A stretch of 64,000 bases of DNA from JANLYC01 sp963815445 (GCA_963815445.1 CAWFGV010000011.1:806001-870000), one strand, 5' to 3'; positions 9,147 to 18,767 are shown, counted from the stretch's first letter. The notes: generated by a model from the sequence alone, not told the origin. Numbers and translations: made by a program.

Positions 9147-9175
9147 TTAACAGGGCTATGGTTCGGTTGTATAGC
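9147..9175 (+). promoter_or_regulatory. Candidate xylA promoter
   Basis: TTAACA at 9147-9152 and TATAGC at 9170-9175, separated by 17 bases, resemble a primary-sigma promoter. Transcription would start near 9182, about 50 bases before the chosen xylA start. Confidence 0.5.
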
Positions 9176-9187
9176 GGCTTCAGCGTG

Positions 9188-9210
9188 AGTTTTGTTGGCT
9201 GCCCGAACTA
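9188..9210. promoter_or_regulatory. Candidate ROK/XylR operator 2 just downstream of the xylA promoter
   Basis: An imperfect palindrome with AGTT and AACT ends around TTGTTGGCTGCCCG. It shares the GTTG/GGCTG core with operator 1 on the other strand. Lying between the likely transcription start and the xylA start codon, it is well placed for roadblock repression. Confidence 0.4.
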
Positions 9211-9232
9211 ATTTATGGCGAAAGAGGCCTCG

Positions 9233-10393
9233 ATGGACGATCTGACCCCTTCCCCCGACGACAGGTTCACCTTCGGTCTGTGGACCGTGGGCTGGCAGGG
9301 CGTCGACGTGTTCGGCACGGCAGTCCGTGAACCCATGGATCCGGTGTACGCCGTGCACAAGCTGGCCGAGCTCGGCGCAAGCGGCATCACCTTCCACGAC
9401 AATGACGTGTTCCCTTTCGGCGCGGACGCGGGAACCAAAGAGGCACACCTCGGCCCACTGCGCAAAGCACTTGCGGAGACCGGGCTCGACGTCGCGATGG
9501 TGACGACGAACCTGTTCTCGCATCCGGTCTTCCGCGACGGAGGCTTCACCAACAACGACCGCGACGTACGCCGTTTCGCGGTACGCAAGGCGCTGGACAA
9601 CCTCGATCTGGCCGCCGAGATGGGTGCCAAGGTCTTCGTCGCCTGGGGTGGGCGCGAGGGGGCGGAGTCAGGCGCGGCCAAGGATGTCCGCGCCGCGCTG
9701 GACCGCTACGCGGAAGGCTTCAACATCCTGGCCCAGCACGCCCTGGACGAGGGTTACGACATCCGCTTCGCCATCGAGCCCAAGCCCAACGAGCCGCGCG
9801 GTGACATCTTCCTGCCGACCATCGGACACGCCTTGGCTTTCATCAACGAGCTCGAGCATCCCGAGATGGTGGGGCTCAACCCCGAGGTCGGCCACGAGGA
9901 GATGGCATCGCTGAACTTCGCCCATGGCATCGCGCAGGCGCTCTGGCACGGCAAGCTGTTCCACGTCGACCTGAACGGGCAGACCGGTCCGCGCTTCGAC
10001 CAGGACCTGCGCTTCGGGGCCGGCAACGTCCGGGGCGCCTTCTGGACCGTAGACATTCTCGAGCATGGAGGCTACGACGGCCCGCGGCACTTCGACTTCA
10101 AACCACCGCGATCCGAGGACGACGCAGGCGTCTGGGCATCGGCCGCGGGATGCATCCGCAACTACCTGATCCTGCGGGAGAAGAGCCGAGCGTTCCGCGC
10201 CGATCCCGAGGTCATCGAAGCGCTGTCCGCAGCCCGTGTCGACCAGCTCGCCGTCCCGACACTGGGTGCCGGCGAGTCGATCGACACCCTGCGCGCCGAA
10301 GGCTTCGACGCAGAAGCTGCCGCGCTCCGCGGGATGGCCTTCGAGCATCTCGACCAGCTTGCCCTCGAACACCTGTACGGGGTCAGGGGCTGA
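9233..10393 (+). CDS. xylA: Xylose isomerase
   Basis: A 386-residue class I xylose isomerase that interconverts D-xylose and D-xylulose with two divalent metals in the cytosol. The sequence opens with FTFGLWTVGWQG, then ITFHDNDVFPFG (catalytic His and Asp), VAWGGREGAE, IEPKPNEPRGD (metal Glu and Lys) and FDFKPPR near the end. Length matches the actinobacterial enzymes used as glucose isomerases. ATG 9233 was chosen over ATG 9215 because it has AGAGG five bases upstream and the usual short N-terminus. No xylulokinase gene is seen nearby, so the next step must be encoded elsewhere. Confidence 0.97.
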   Translation: MDDLTPSPDDRFTFGLWTVGWQGVDVFGTAVREPMDPVYAVHKLAELGASGITFHDNDVFPFGADAGTKEAHLGPLRKALAETGLDVAMVTTNLFSHPVFRDGGFTNNDRDVRRFAVRKALDNLDLAAEMGAKVFVAWGGREGAESGAAKDVRAALDRYAEGFNILAQHALDEGYDIRFAIEPKPNEPRGDIFLPTIGHALAFINELEHPEMVGLNPEVGHEEMASLNFAHGIAQALWHGKLFHVDLNGQTGPRFDQDLRFGAGNVRGAFWTVDILEHGGYDGPRHFDFKPPRSEDDAGVWASAAGCIRNYLILREKSRAFRADPEVIEALSAARVDQLAVPTLGAGESIDTLRAEGFDAEAAALRGMAFEHLDQLALEHLYGVRG

Positions 10394-10433
10394 CCGAGCT
10401 GCACCGAGCGAGCCGAAGTCACCGCTGCTCGAT

Positions 10434-10856
10434 CTACGAGCGACGGTCCGTAAACCTCATCGCGGCAAGCAGGACGACGCCAGCCTCGACGAAGAGCGAG
10501 GCCAGGCCGAGACTTTCCCACCAGTTACCGATCTCAGCACCGCCCTCACCGGGGAGGCCGGTCGTACGGCTCATGACGTAGCCGAGGATCGTTGCCCCCG
10601 CCAATGCCGCGGCGGCCAGCCAGACCATGGGGTCGTCGGATCGGGCGAGGAGCTCCGCGAGAATCAACGAACTGGCGATGAGTGCGATGAAGAGCACGCC
10701 GATGTACGGCACCTCGTCGAACTTGTCCTTCACATCGATCACGTGGATGAGAGCGATGCCGAGCAGCAGCATCGCCGCAACCGCGCGACGTACGGCTGAG
10801 AGGTCCGAGATCGACGTTGTCGTGACAGCGTCGCGAGTGTGAGATCGAACAGACAT
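10434..10856 (-). CDS. Small four-helix integral membrane protein, unknown function
   Basis: A 140-residue protein with four predicted membrane segments (about 28-45, 50-70, 80-97 and 115-133). Conserved-looking features are ALIHVIDVKDKFDEVPYIG between the first two segments and RTTGLPG before the last. I recognise the pattern as a recurring actinobacterial membrane protein but know no function. The gene is divergent from the ABC1-kinase gene and shares a 221-base upstream region (10857-11077) with it. Confidence 0.7.
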   Translation of the reverse strand: MSVRSHTRDAVTTTSISDLSAVRRAVAAMLLLGIALIHVIDVKDKFDEVPYIGVLFIALIASSLILAELLARSDDPMVWLAAAALAGATILGYVMSRTTGLPGEGGAEIGNWWESLGLASLFVEAGVVLLAAMRFTDRRS

Positions 10857-11077
10857 GTGGCCTCCTTGACGAGCCCCCGTCGTGCTCGGAAGTCTCGCGC
10901 GGCCGGCTCGCGGGGGCTGTCACATGTCAGCACTGTCACGAGCTTGTCATCTCACGACTTCGCTGCGGCATCGCGCGGAAGCGTTGTGTGGTGGAGATCT
11001 CATCTGAATCGGGCACGATCCGGGACACGACGGGCCGATCGGCGGTTGGCACCCGCAGCGATTAGCCTCAGGACATC

Positions 11078-12739
11078 ATGACCCTGAAAATGTCTCCCGC
11101 CCATCTCCAGCGCTACCGCCAGATAGCGATGCTGCTCCTCCGGCACGGCCGCGGTGACCTGGTCCGAACCGCCGGCATCGAGTCCCTCATCGACGAGGAG
11201 ACGTTGGAAGGAGACCCCCAGGCGGCGGAAAGACTCGCAGCCGACCTCGAGGCGATGGGCCCGACCTTCATCAAGCTCGGTCAGCTGCTGTCGTCACGAG
11301 TCGATCTGCTCACGCCGGCTTATGTCGATGCCCTGTCGCGTCTGCAGGACGACGTCGAACCGTTCCCCATCGAGGACGTCGAGGAGATCATCGCCAACGA
11401 GCTCCAGGTCCGGTTGTCGAACGTGTTTCCGACCTTCGACCGCACACCCCTGGCGGCAGCGTCACTCGGTCAGGTGCATCGCGCAACGCTACGGGACGGC
11501 CGCGAGGTCGCCGTGAAGGTCCAACGGCCAGGCGTCCGGGCGAAGGTTCTCGAGGACATGGAGGTCCTTGCCGACCTCGCGGACACGCTCGACCGGCACA
11601 CCAAGGCCGGACAGCGCTACAACTTCTCCGGCCTGCTCGAAGAGTTCCGCAAGGCATTGATCGGTGAGCTCGACTATCGCCGCGAGGCAGACAACCTCGC
11701 CACGATGCGCTCGCTGCTCGATCGGCATGAACGCATCGTCGTGCCGGAGCCCTACCCCGACCTCACCACTGACCGCGTCCTCACCATGGAGTTCGTTCCC
11801 GGGAAGAAGGTCACCGAACTCGGCCCGCTGGGGAAGCTGGAGCTCGACGGGGTGCCGCTTGCGGACCAGCTGTTCGCGGCATACCTGGACCAGGTGCTCG
11901 TCCATGGCGTCTTTCACGCGGATCCGCATCCGGGCAACGTGCTCGTCACCCCGGACGGACGCCTCGTGCTCCTGGACATCGGCATGGTGGCGCGACTCGC
12001 TCCCGCTGCCAGAGACAAGCTGGTGAAGCTGCTCCTCGCGCTGGCCGACGCGAAACCCGAGGACGTCACCCGGGTCGCGATGTCGATGGGGGAACAGCTT
12101 CCCGGATTCGACGACGTCGCCTTCGGGCGCGCCGTCGCCGACGTCGTCGGGCGGGCCTCCGACGCGGCCGTCTCCGACCTCGACGTCGGCGCGATGCTGC
12201 TGGAGCTCACTCGTAGGGCCGGCGAGGCGGGCTTACGGATGGACCCCGACCTCGTGATGCTGGGCAAGACCTTGTTGAACCTCGACCAGGTTGCGACCCA
12301 GCTCGATCCGGGGTTCGAGCCCCGCGAGGCGCTGCAACGGCACATGTCCGGGCTCATGAAGTCGTCCATGCGGACGACTCCGGCCGCCATGATGGCCTCT
12401 GTCCTCGAGGCCAAGGAGTTCGTAGAGGCCCTTCCGGGCCGCGTCAACCGCGCCTTCGACGCCATCGGCGAAGGCAACTTCGAGCTCCGCATCAAGGCGT
12501 TCGACGAGGACGAGTTTCTGCGTGGCCTGCACAAGCTTGCGAACGTCCTCGCTACGGCCGTGGTCCTGGCAGCCATGATCCTCGCCTCGGCCCTGCTCGC
12601 GCGGCCGTCGGGCAGTGGTTCGTCTGTCGAGAATCGCATCGCCCTCGTCGTCTTCGTGGTCGCGGTCGTCGTCTCGCTCGTCATGCTCGCTCGCATCGCC
12701 TTCCATAGCAGGAAGGTTCGTGCGAACCGACGATCCTGA
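11078..12739 (+). CDS. ABC1/UbiB (AarF)-family atypical kinase
   Basis: A 553-residue protein of the UbiB/AarF protein-kinase-like family. Landmarks in order: KLGQLLSSR (KxGQ motif), PLAAASLGQVHRA (Ala-rich loop in place of a Gly loop), VAVKVQRPG (catalytic Lys), HADPHPGN (catalytic loop) and LLDIGM (the DFG-equivalent). Two C-terminal hydrophobic segments (about 490-510 and 525-545) anchor it in the membrane. Relatives support ubiquinone or other lipid biosynthesis, as ATPases rather than protein kinases. Actinobacteria use menaquinone, so the lipid here is unknown. ATG 11078 follows the divergent promoter gap. Confidence 0.92.
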   Translation: MTLKMSPAHLQRYRQIAMLLLRHGRGDLVRTAGIESLIDEETLEGDPQAAERLAADLEAMGPTFIKLGQLLSSRVDLLTPAYVDALSRLQDDVEPFPIEDVEEIIANELQVRLSNVFPTFDRTPLAAASLGQVHRATLRDGREVAVKVQRPGVRAKVLEDMEVLADLADTLDRHTKAGQRYNFSGLLEEFRKALIGELDYRREADNLATMRSLLDRHERIVVPEPYPDLTTDRVLTMEFVPGKKVTELGPLGKLELDGVPLADQLFAAYLDQVLVHGVFHADPHPGNVLVTPDGRLVLLDIGMVARLAPAARDKLVKLLLALADAKPEDVTRVAMSMGEQLPGFDDVAFGRAVADVVGRASDAAVSDLDVGAMLLELTRRAGEAGLRMDPDLVMLGKTLLNLDQVATQLDPGFEPREALQRHMSGLMKSSMRTTPAAMMASVLEAKEFVEALPGRVNRAFDAIGEGNFELRIKAFDEDEFLRGLHKLANVLATAVVLAAMILASALLARPSGSGSSVENRIALVVFVVAVVVSLVMLARIAFHSRKVRANRRS

Positions 12740-12746
12740 CTACCGG

Positions 12747-13202
12747 TCAGCCGCTCTCGTCATACGCGACGGCGGTCACCGGCAGGTTGAAGTGCATCAA
12801 CCGGTGCTGAAGATCCTGGTGCAGCCACGTCGACACACCGCGCGACGGGACGGCGAGCATGATCTCGTGGATCGGCTCGTTGTACAGGGTCTCCTCGATG
12901 GCATCCATGGGGTCGTGACGCACGGATACCGACCCGATGACCGGCCGCCCTGCCCAAGCCTCGATCTCCGGCAGAGCCCGCATGAGGACCAGCTCGGCCT
13001 CCAGTGCCTTGTCGTGCCGCTCCGGGTGCAGGAGGTGAACTTCGGCGCGGGCCGGATTGAGCACGACCAACCTGAACTGGACATCCCCGGCCGCTGCCCG
13101 CTCGGTGATTGCGGCCTTCAGACCCGGACCAGGCTCGGCCTGGTCCGTCACGACCAGGATGCGCACGCTGGCAGCGTCCCAAGTCATCAGGTCCTGCGTC
13201 AT
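12747..13202 (-). CDS. Universal-stress-like / alpha-hydrolase-fold protein, unknown function
   Basis: A 151-residue soluble protein. Its strand pattern (RILVVTDQAEPG, FRLVVLNPARAEVHLLHP, then IHEIMLAVPSRGVSTWLHQDL) suggests the Rossmann-like HUP/USP fold. The classic USP ATP motif GxxGx9G(S/T) is not evident. ATG 13202 begins one base after the stop codon of the COG4705 membrane gene, so the pair is one transcript and probably works together. The frame extends to a GTG at 13214 that would overlap the upstream gene. Confidence 0.65.
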   Translation of the reverse strand: MTQDLMTWDAASVRILVVTDQAEPGPGLKAAITERAAAGDVQFRLVVLNPARAEVHLLHPERHDKALEAELVLMRALPEIEAWAGRPVIGSVSVRHDPMDAIEETLYNEPIHEIMLAVPSRGVSTWLHQDLQHRLMHFNLPVTAVAYDESG

Positions 13203-13203
13203 C

Positions 13204-14007
13204 TCAGGCACCAACGTCGGAATAGCCCGGATGGATGGCCTCGGTCCGGTCCTTGTCGGTCTTCGTCAGATAGACGACCACGATGAGGATCGTGCCCAGG
13301 AAGACAACGCTCGTGCCGAGAGTGCCCAGTCCCAGGCCGCCGTCCGGTCGCGGCGAGGCCAGGTAGTCACCGATGTTCGCACCCAACGGACGGGTGAGGA
13401 TGTAGGCGAGCCAGAACGACAGGACCGGGCCGGCTCCGAGCTTCCAGGCCAAGAGGACCACGGCGATCAGGCTCAGCGGCAAAAGCACAGAGGTGCCGGC
13501 GGACCAGCCGGTGAGCTCGAGCGTCCAGTCGCCTGCGGCCGTACCCAGGGCGAAGGTCACCAGAACCGTGAGCCAGTAGAAGCTCTCCCGCGGCGTCGTG
13601 ACGATCGTATGGATCGAGAGCGTGCGCTCTCGGGCGTACCAGACCCCGAAGACCGCCATGAGCAGGGCAGCGAACACTGTCGTGCTCATCCACAGGGGCA
13701 CGCCTCGACCGTCGGTGAGATTGTCGGTCAGCAGGGTCCCGACCACACTGATCAGGACCACTGCGAGCCAGTAGACGCTCGGGACGTAGCGCCTGAGTCG
13801 GAACTGTACGACCAGGGTCGCGATCAGGGCGGCCGAGAACACCACCGTCGTGTTGGTCAGCCCGAAGCCGAGGGTCTCGTTGATGTAGTCGGCGAAGCTC
13901 TCGCCCACCGTTGTGCACAGGATCTTGATGACCCAGAAGTACACAGTCACTTCCGGGACCTTGTTCAACAGCTGTCGGGGCAGGCGTGTGCGCTGGATGG
14001 TCGTCAT
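13204..14007 (-). CDS. COG4705-type multi-pass membrane protein
   Basis: A 267-residue membrane protein with about eight helices. An internal four-fold repeat is visible: each unit ends with a Thr/Gly-x-x-x-Asp motif in a membrane segment, namely TTVGESFADY, VVGTLLTDNL, LGTAAGDWT and GANIGDYL. Repeated polar residues inside helices suggest a transport or ion-binding role, but the family has no established function. It heads a two-gene unit with the USP-like protein. The gap to the divergent ScyD-like gene (14008-14208) holds both promoters. Confidence 0.75.
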   Translation of the reverse strand: MTTIQRTRLPRQLLNKVPEVTVYFWVIKILCTTVGESFADYINETLGFGLTNTTVVFSAALIATLVVQFRLRRYVPSVYWLAVVLISVVGTLLTDNLTDGRGVPLWMSTTVFAALLMAVFGVWYARERTLSIHTIVTTPRESFYWLTVLVTFALGTAAGDWTLELTGWSAGTSVLLPLSLIAVVLLAWKLGAGPVLSFWLAYILTRPLGANIGDYLASPRPDGGLGLGTLGTSVVFLGTILIVVVYLTKTDKDRTEAIHPGYSDVGA

Positions 14008-14208
14008 GGCAGCAACCGTAAAACGGACAACCTGGCCACAACCTGACTGCGATCAACCACCAAGATTTTAAGCATCTCAGGAACGTTGACAGGTCAGATG
14101 TAGCGGAGCACTGTGCAATGTCGGCGACTGTTGGAACGAGCATTGCCACCAGTTATCGCCACTCGGGACGGTGGACAGTGACAGTGCATGCCCTGATGAG
14201 GAGAGCGC

Positions 14209-15375
14209 ATGTACAAGAAGACCATGGGTGTCGCGACGGTAGCGGCACTTGCGATGAGTATGTCGTTCAGTGTGGGGGCACAAGCCGCCCCAAAGTCCGC
14301 ATGGTCGTTCAGCCCGGTGATCACCGGACTGAACGAGCCACGAGGTCTGGCCTTCGACGGCCTCGGCAGCATCTACATAGCTGAGGCCGGAACCGCCGGA
14401 ACCGGAACGTCCGGGGTCACGCACACGGGTGCGATCTCCAAGTACGACTGGCACGGGGGCACGTTCACACCGGCGTGGTCCACGCCGTTCACGTCCATCT
14501 TCGTCCAGGAGGGCGGGGACACGTCAGTCCTCGGCCCAGCGGATGTCGCCACGACCGGCACGGGTTGCCTGCAGCACAGCCCGGCGGAGCTGCGACACTG
14601 CCGCGTGCTGGCCATCCTCAGTGAGTCTCATCAAGGTTTGAAGGCTCAGACCGGTCTCAACATCCCGCAGATGGGTCACCTCTACCGGCTCAACGCCAGG
14701 ACCGGTACGTACACCAGCAGAAGCAACGTGGGAGATCAGGACTACCAGTGGACCGCGGATCACAAGAGCCTGTTCCCTGACGACTTCCCCGACGCGAACC
14801 CGTATGCCGTGCTGCGGACCCGGGGACCCGACGGTCTGCGCACCTTCGTCGCGGACGCGGGCGCCAACACGATCTCCGAGAACCTGCGCGGGGGTGAGTC
14901 CCGTGTCATCGCCTACATCCCGAACGAGACGACAGCGGCCATGCGCGACGCGACGCCGACCTGTATCGCTCAGGGTCCGGACGGTGCTCTCTACATCGGT
15001 GCGCTCGACCTGGTCTCGAACTTCGTGGCAGGCCCGGGACTGTCCAACGTCTGGCGCGTGGATCCCAACTCAACCGACTGGCAGCACAACGCGACCTTGT
15101 GGGCTACGGGGTACACGACGATCGATGGCTGCGCCTTCGACCGTCAGGGGAACTTCTGGGCATCTGAGCTGTTCTACCCGAACGCGGCCGGCCCTCCCGG
15201 TGACCTCGCCATGGCACCGTTCGAACACCCGGGCAACATCACGCACATCGGGGGCGGATCCATTCCGCTGCCCGGCGGCATTGCCCAAGGACCGGACGGC
15301 GCCATGTACGTGAGCGCCGGTGTGGCCGACACGTCGGCGAACTCAGGGGCCATCTTCCGGGTGGCCAGAAACTGA
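14209..15375 (+). CDS. ScyD/ScyE-family secreted beta-propeller protein
   Basis: A 388-residue protein with a signal peptide (basic start, hydrophobic core, AQA cleavage site near residue 27). NHL/SMP-30-like blades follow: LNEPRGLAFDGLGSIYIAEAG, CIAQGPDGALYIG, GCAFDRQGNFWASE and GIAQGPDGAMYVS. The family name comes from cyanobacterial scytonemin clusters, but actinobacterial copies are simply secreted propellers of unknown ligand. ATG 14209 has a GAGAG site upstream. It is not obviously in an operon with the cyclase gene 198 bases downstream. Confidence 0.85.
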   Translation: MYKKTMGVATVAALAMSMSFSVGAQAAPKSAWSFSPVITGLNEPRGLAFDGLGSIYIAEAGTAGTGTSGVTHTGAISKYDWHGGTFTPAWSTPFTSIFVQEGGDTSVLGPADVATTGTGCLQHSPAELRHCRVLAILSESHQGLKAQTGLNIPQMGHLYRLNARTGTYTSRSNVGDQDYQWTADHKSLFPDDFPDANPYAVLRTRGPDGLRTFVADAGANTISENLRGGESRVIAYIPNETTAAMRDATPTCIAQGPDGALYIGALDLVSNFVAGPGLSNVWRVDPNSTDWQHNATLWATGYTTIDGCAFDRQGNFWASELFYPNAAGPPGDLAMAPFEHPGNITHIGGGSIPLPGGIAQGPDGAMYVSAGVADTSANSGAIFRVARN

Positions 15376-15572
15376 GACCGAGGAGCGATGGCAGGTCGAT
15401 AAGCGCACGCCGTCGGCCTGCCATCCCTCGGCGGCATCCGGTTGCCGGCAGCCGATCGGCGCCGTCGCCGGACAACCTGCGTCATACTTCGGTCATGGAC
15501 GCCGTCGCGTGGACAGCGGTGCGCCACCGGCCAGCCCCCGTTGGGACGACTCCCGGTGGGACGAGCTGAGTC

Positions 15573-18500
15573 GTGGCGTCGTGGACCTGCCAAAGCTGTG
15601 CCGGCGACAACCCCGAAGCGACGCGCTTCTGTGGTCACTGCGGTAGTCCCATCGGATTGGCCCCGGGGCCGGATCCAGGAGCCGCGTCGCCCACGCCGAG
15701 CGGCGACGTCGCCACGACGCTGCGCAGCTTCATCTCCACTCAGGTAGCCGACCGCCTCGAGGAGGCCGAGGGGCTGCTGGCGGAGGAACGCCGTCTCGTG
15801 ACGGCGGTCTTCGCTGACATCTCGGGGTTCACCGCGCTGGCGGAGCGCTACGACCCAGAGGAGCTCTCGGAGGTCATCGACCCGGTGGTCGCTGCCTTGT
15901 CCGACGTGATCGCGAAGCACGGCGGGTACGTCGAGAAGTTTGCCGGCGACGCGATCCTGGCCTTGTTCGGCGCGCCCGTCAGCCACGAGGACGACCCGCA
16001 GCGAGCCCTGACCGCCGCTCTGGAGCTGCACGACGAGCTCGCCCGGATCCGCGAGACGCTTCCTTATGAGCACGACCTGGGGCTGCACGTCGGCGTGAAC
16101 TCCGGGCATGGCATCGCGCGAGTCTTCGGCAGCGACGCCAGGATGGACTACGCGGTCCTGGGCGACGCCGTCATCCTGGCGCAGCGGCTGGAGTCAGCAG
16201 CGCCAACCGGCGAGACGTACGTCGGCGAGACGACATACCGGTTGACCAAGGACCACTTCGACCTCGTGCGCGTGCCGGACCTCACGTTGAAGGGCAAGCC
16301 CGATCCCGTGCCCGCCTGGCGCTTGCTCGGCACGCTCGACCCCTCCTCGTCGACCGCGACGCGACCAGGCGCCGAGCCCAGCAGACCGCTGGTCGGTCGA
16401 GAGCACGAACGCACCGCGGCACTGGCGTGTCTGGACCGCGTGTTCGCCGAAGCGGGCGGTGGTGTGGTCGCCATCGTGGGCGACGCCGGTGTCGGAAAGT
16501 CGAGGCTCTCGCAGGAGCTGGCCGTCGAGGCGACGCGGCGGCAGGCCACCTGGATGGAGGTGCACTGCCTGCCCCACGGCACGGCCCTGACGTACTTCCC
16601 GTTCGCGCAGCTCCTTCGGGCGTTCGCAGGGATCGACATCGAGCTGCCACCTCAGCAAGCAGCCGCCACCGTGGTTGCCTCGCTCGGCGCGGTCGGAGTC
16701 GAGGACGGCGCTCCGTACTTTCTGCGTTTGCTGGGCCTCCCGCCCACCGCTGGTTCGCGGGACGTCGAGGACCTCGAGCCGGAAACGTATCGCCGTGGTC
16801 TCCACCTGGCCTTCTCGTCCTGGCTGCACGTGCTCGCGGCAGCTCAACCACTCGTCATCATGGTCGAGGACTGCCACTGGATGGATGCCGCTTCGCGGGC
16901 GCTCATGGAGGAGCTGCTCCGCAACCCGACGGCCGACACGTTCCTGCTGCTTCTGACGTCGCGACCGGAAGGCGGGGGCGACCTCGACGACATCATCGCC
17001 TCGGCCCAACGGCATCGCACCGAACGCATCGTTCTCGAACCGCTGGATGACGCCGCGGTCGACGAGCTCCTGCGCAGTCTCCTCGCTGCGCCGCCACCTG
17101 GCCGGTTCTCGGCGCTGGTCGCCGAGCGTGCTGGTGGGAACCCTTTCTTCGTCGAAGAGCTGGTGCGCGCGCTGCGTGATGAGGGCTCGCTCGTTCGGGG
17201 CGAGCAGGGGTGGCAGTTCGCACACAGCTGGGAGGAAGGCTCCATCCCCCTGAACCTCGAGGGTGTCCTGTCGGCTCGGATCGATCTCCTCCCGCGCGCA
17301 GCGCGAGCCAGCCTGCTCGAGGCATCGGTCATCGGGCGACGCGTTCCCGCCCAGCTCCTCGCCGGCCTCTCTCCCACTGCCGCGCAGGGCGTGTCCATCC
17401 TCGTGGACAAGGGTTTCCTCGATCGGGTCCCCGACGTACCGGACGAGCTCCAGTTCCACCATGCGCTCGTGCAGGACGCGGCCTACTCACGCCTGCTCAG
17501 GCGGCAACGTCGCGCTCTGCACCGCCGCGTGTCCGAGCTCGTTGAGGAGATGTACGGGTCCGGAGACGACGTCATCGACCTGCTGGCGCGGCACTCGTAC
17601 CTGGGAGAGGTAGGCCCCAAGGCCATCGAGTTCCTGCTGCGGGCCGGGCATCGAGCGGCACGCCTGTTCGCCAACGAAGCGGCGATCGCGCACTTGAGCC
17701 GCGGGCTCGAACTCGCTCGCCGAGACGCAGATCGGGCCGGGCAGCTGGCCGACATCATCCTCGGCCTTGCTGACCTGCACGAGCTCACCGGAAACTACGA
17801 CGAGGCCTTCAGTCTCTACGACGAGACGGCCCAGCTCCCGAACGACGTGCGCGCCTGGCGGGGAATGGCGTCAGTACGACGCAGGCAGGGCCGGTACGCC
17901 GATGCCGAGCGCATCATCGACGAAGCCTTCGCCAACGTGACCGCAGACCAGAACACGTCACTCTGGCTCGAGCGGGCGTGGACGCTAGCAGTCGAGGGCA
18001 GGACGACGGACACGATCGAGGCCGCTCAGGCGGGTCTGCTGACGGCGGTTCCCCACGATCCGCTGCGTCCCTACCTCCTCATCCAGCTGGCCCGAGCCGA
18101 GCACAGCCAAGGCGCTGAAGAGTCCGCGTTGGTCCACTCGCTTCAAGCGCAGCAGCTCCTGGAGGAGCAGCACGATCAACGGGGCCTGGCTACCGCGTTC
18201 CGGCTCACCGCTGGGATCCACCTGCGGCTTCATGAGCTCGACAAGGCCGCCGCGGCCCTGCGGAAAGGGCTCGAGGTCGCGGAGCGGGTCGGTAACGTCG
18301 AGGAGCTTGGCGGCTGTCTCATCAATCTCGGCATGGTCGAACACCAGCGAGGCAACCTCGATGCTGCGATCGACTGCGACCGACGAGCCATCGCGGAGTT
18401 CGAGCGGATACGCCATGGCTCCGGCCGTGCCATCGGGTACTCCAACCTTTCCGAGAAGCTCATGGACCGAGGCGACCTCGATGACGCCCTCCGCAGCTCG

Positions 18501-18767
18501 GAGACCGCCCTGGCGATCGCGCACGCCATCAACCACACACCGACGATCGCGGACGCGCTGCAGATGATGGCGACGATCTACCTACGGCGCGGTGAGTACG
18601 CGACCGCTGCCGCGCATGCCGAACGGGCCGTGCAGGTCAACCTCGACGTGGACGCCAAAAGCTATGCCGCCGACGCGGCCGAGGTGGCGGCACAGGCGTG
18701 GGCGCTGGCCGGGGACGACGAGCGAGCCAGCGCGGCCCGGGCGCGCGTCACCGAGCTGCGCGACTGA
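15573..18767 (+). CDS. Zinc-ribbon / class III cyclase / AAA-type ATPase / TPR signalling protein
   Basis: A 1064-residue multidomain protein. Residues 5-25 hold a CxxC...CxxC zinc ribbon (CQSCAG, CGHCG). About 65-235 is a class III nucleotide cyclase domain with metal Asp in FADISGFT and GDAILALFG and Lys in EKFAGD. About 270-520 is an ATPase with Walker A VGDAGVGKS and Walker B VIMVEDCHWMD. The rest is TPR-like helices. In the cyclase, the transition-state Asn of the usual VNxAxRL motif is Ile201 (VILAQRLES), one base away from Asn. Catalytic activity is therefore doubtful and the domain may only sense. GTG 15573 is the only start that includes the zinc ribbon. Confidence 0.93.
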   Translation: MASWTCQSCAGDNPEATRFCGHCGSPIGLAPGPDPGAASPTPSGDVATTLRSFISTQVADRLEEAEGLLAEERRLVTAVFADISGFTALAERYDPEELSEVIDPVVAALSDVIAKHGGYVEKFAGDAILALFGAPVSHEDDPQRALTAALELHDELARIRETLPYEHDLGLHVGVNSGHGIARVFGSDARMDYAVLGDAVILAQRLESAAPTGETYVGETTYRLTKDHFDLVRVPDLTLKGKPDPVPAWRLLGTLDPSSSTATRPGAEPSRPLVGREHERTAALACLDRVFAEAGGGVVAIVGDAGVGKSRLSQELAVEATRRQATWMEVHCLPHGTALTYFPFAQLLRAFAGIDIELPPQQAAATVVASLGAVGVEDGAPYFLRLLGLPPTAGSRDVEDLEPETYRRGLHLAFSSWLHVLAAAQPLVIMVEDCHWMDAASRALMEELLRNPTADTFLLLLTSRPEGGGDLDDIIASAQRHRTERIVLEPLDDAAVDELLRSLLAAPPPGRFSALVAERAGGNPFFVEELVRALRDEGSLVRGEQGWQFAHSWEEGSIPLNLEGVLSARIDLLPRAARASLLEASVIGRRVPAQLLAGLSPTAAQGVSILVDKGFLDRVPDVPDELQFHHALVQDAAYSRLLRRQRRALHRRVSELVEEMYGSGDDVIDLLARHSYLGEVGPKAIEFLLRAGHRAARLFANEAAIAHLSRGLELARRDADRAGQLADIILGLADLHELTGNYDEAFSLYDETAQLPNDVRAWRGMASVRRRQGRYADAERIIDEAFANVTADQNTSLWLERAWTLAVEGRTTDTIEAAQAGLLTAVPHDPLRPYLLIQLARAEHSQGAEESALVHSLQAQQLLEEQHDQRGLATAFRLTAGIHLRLHELDKAAAALRKGLEVAERVGNVEELGGCLINLGMVEHQRGNLDAAIDCDRRAIAEFERIRHGSGRAIGYSNLSEKLMDRGDLDDALRSSETALAIAHAINHTPTIADALQMMATIYLRRGEYATAAAHAERAVQVNLDVDAKSYAADAAEVAAQAWALAGDDERASAARARVTELRD

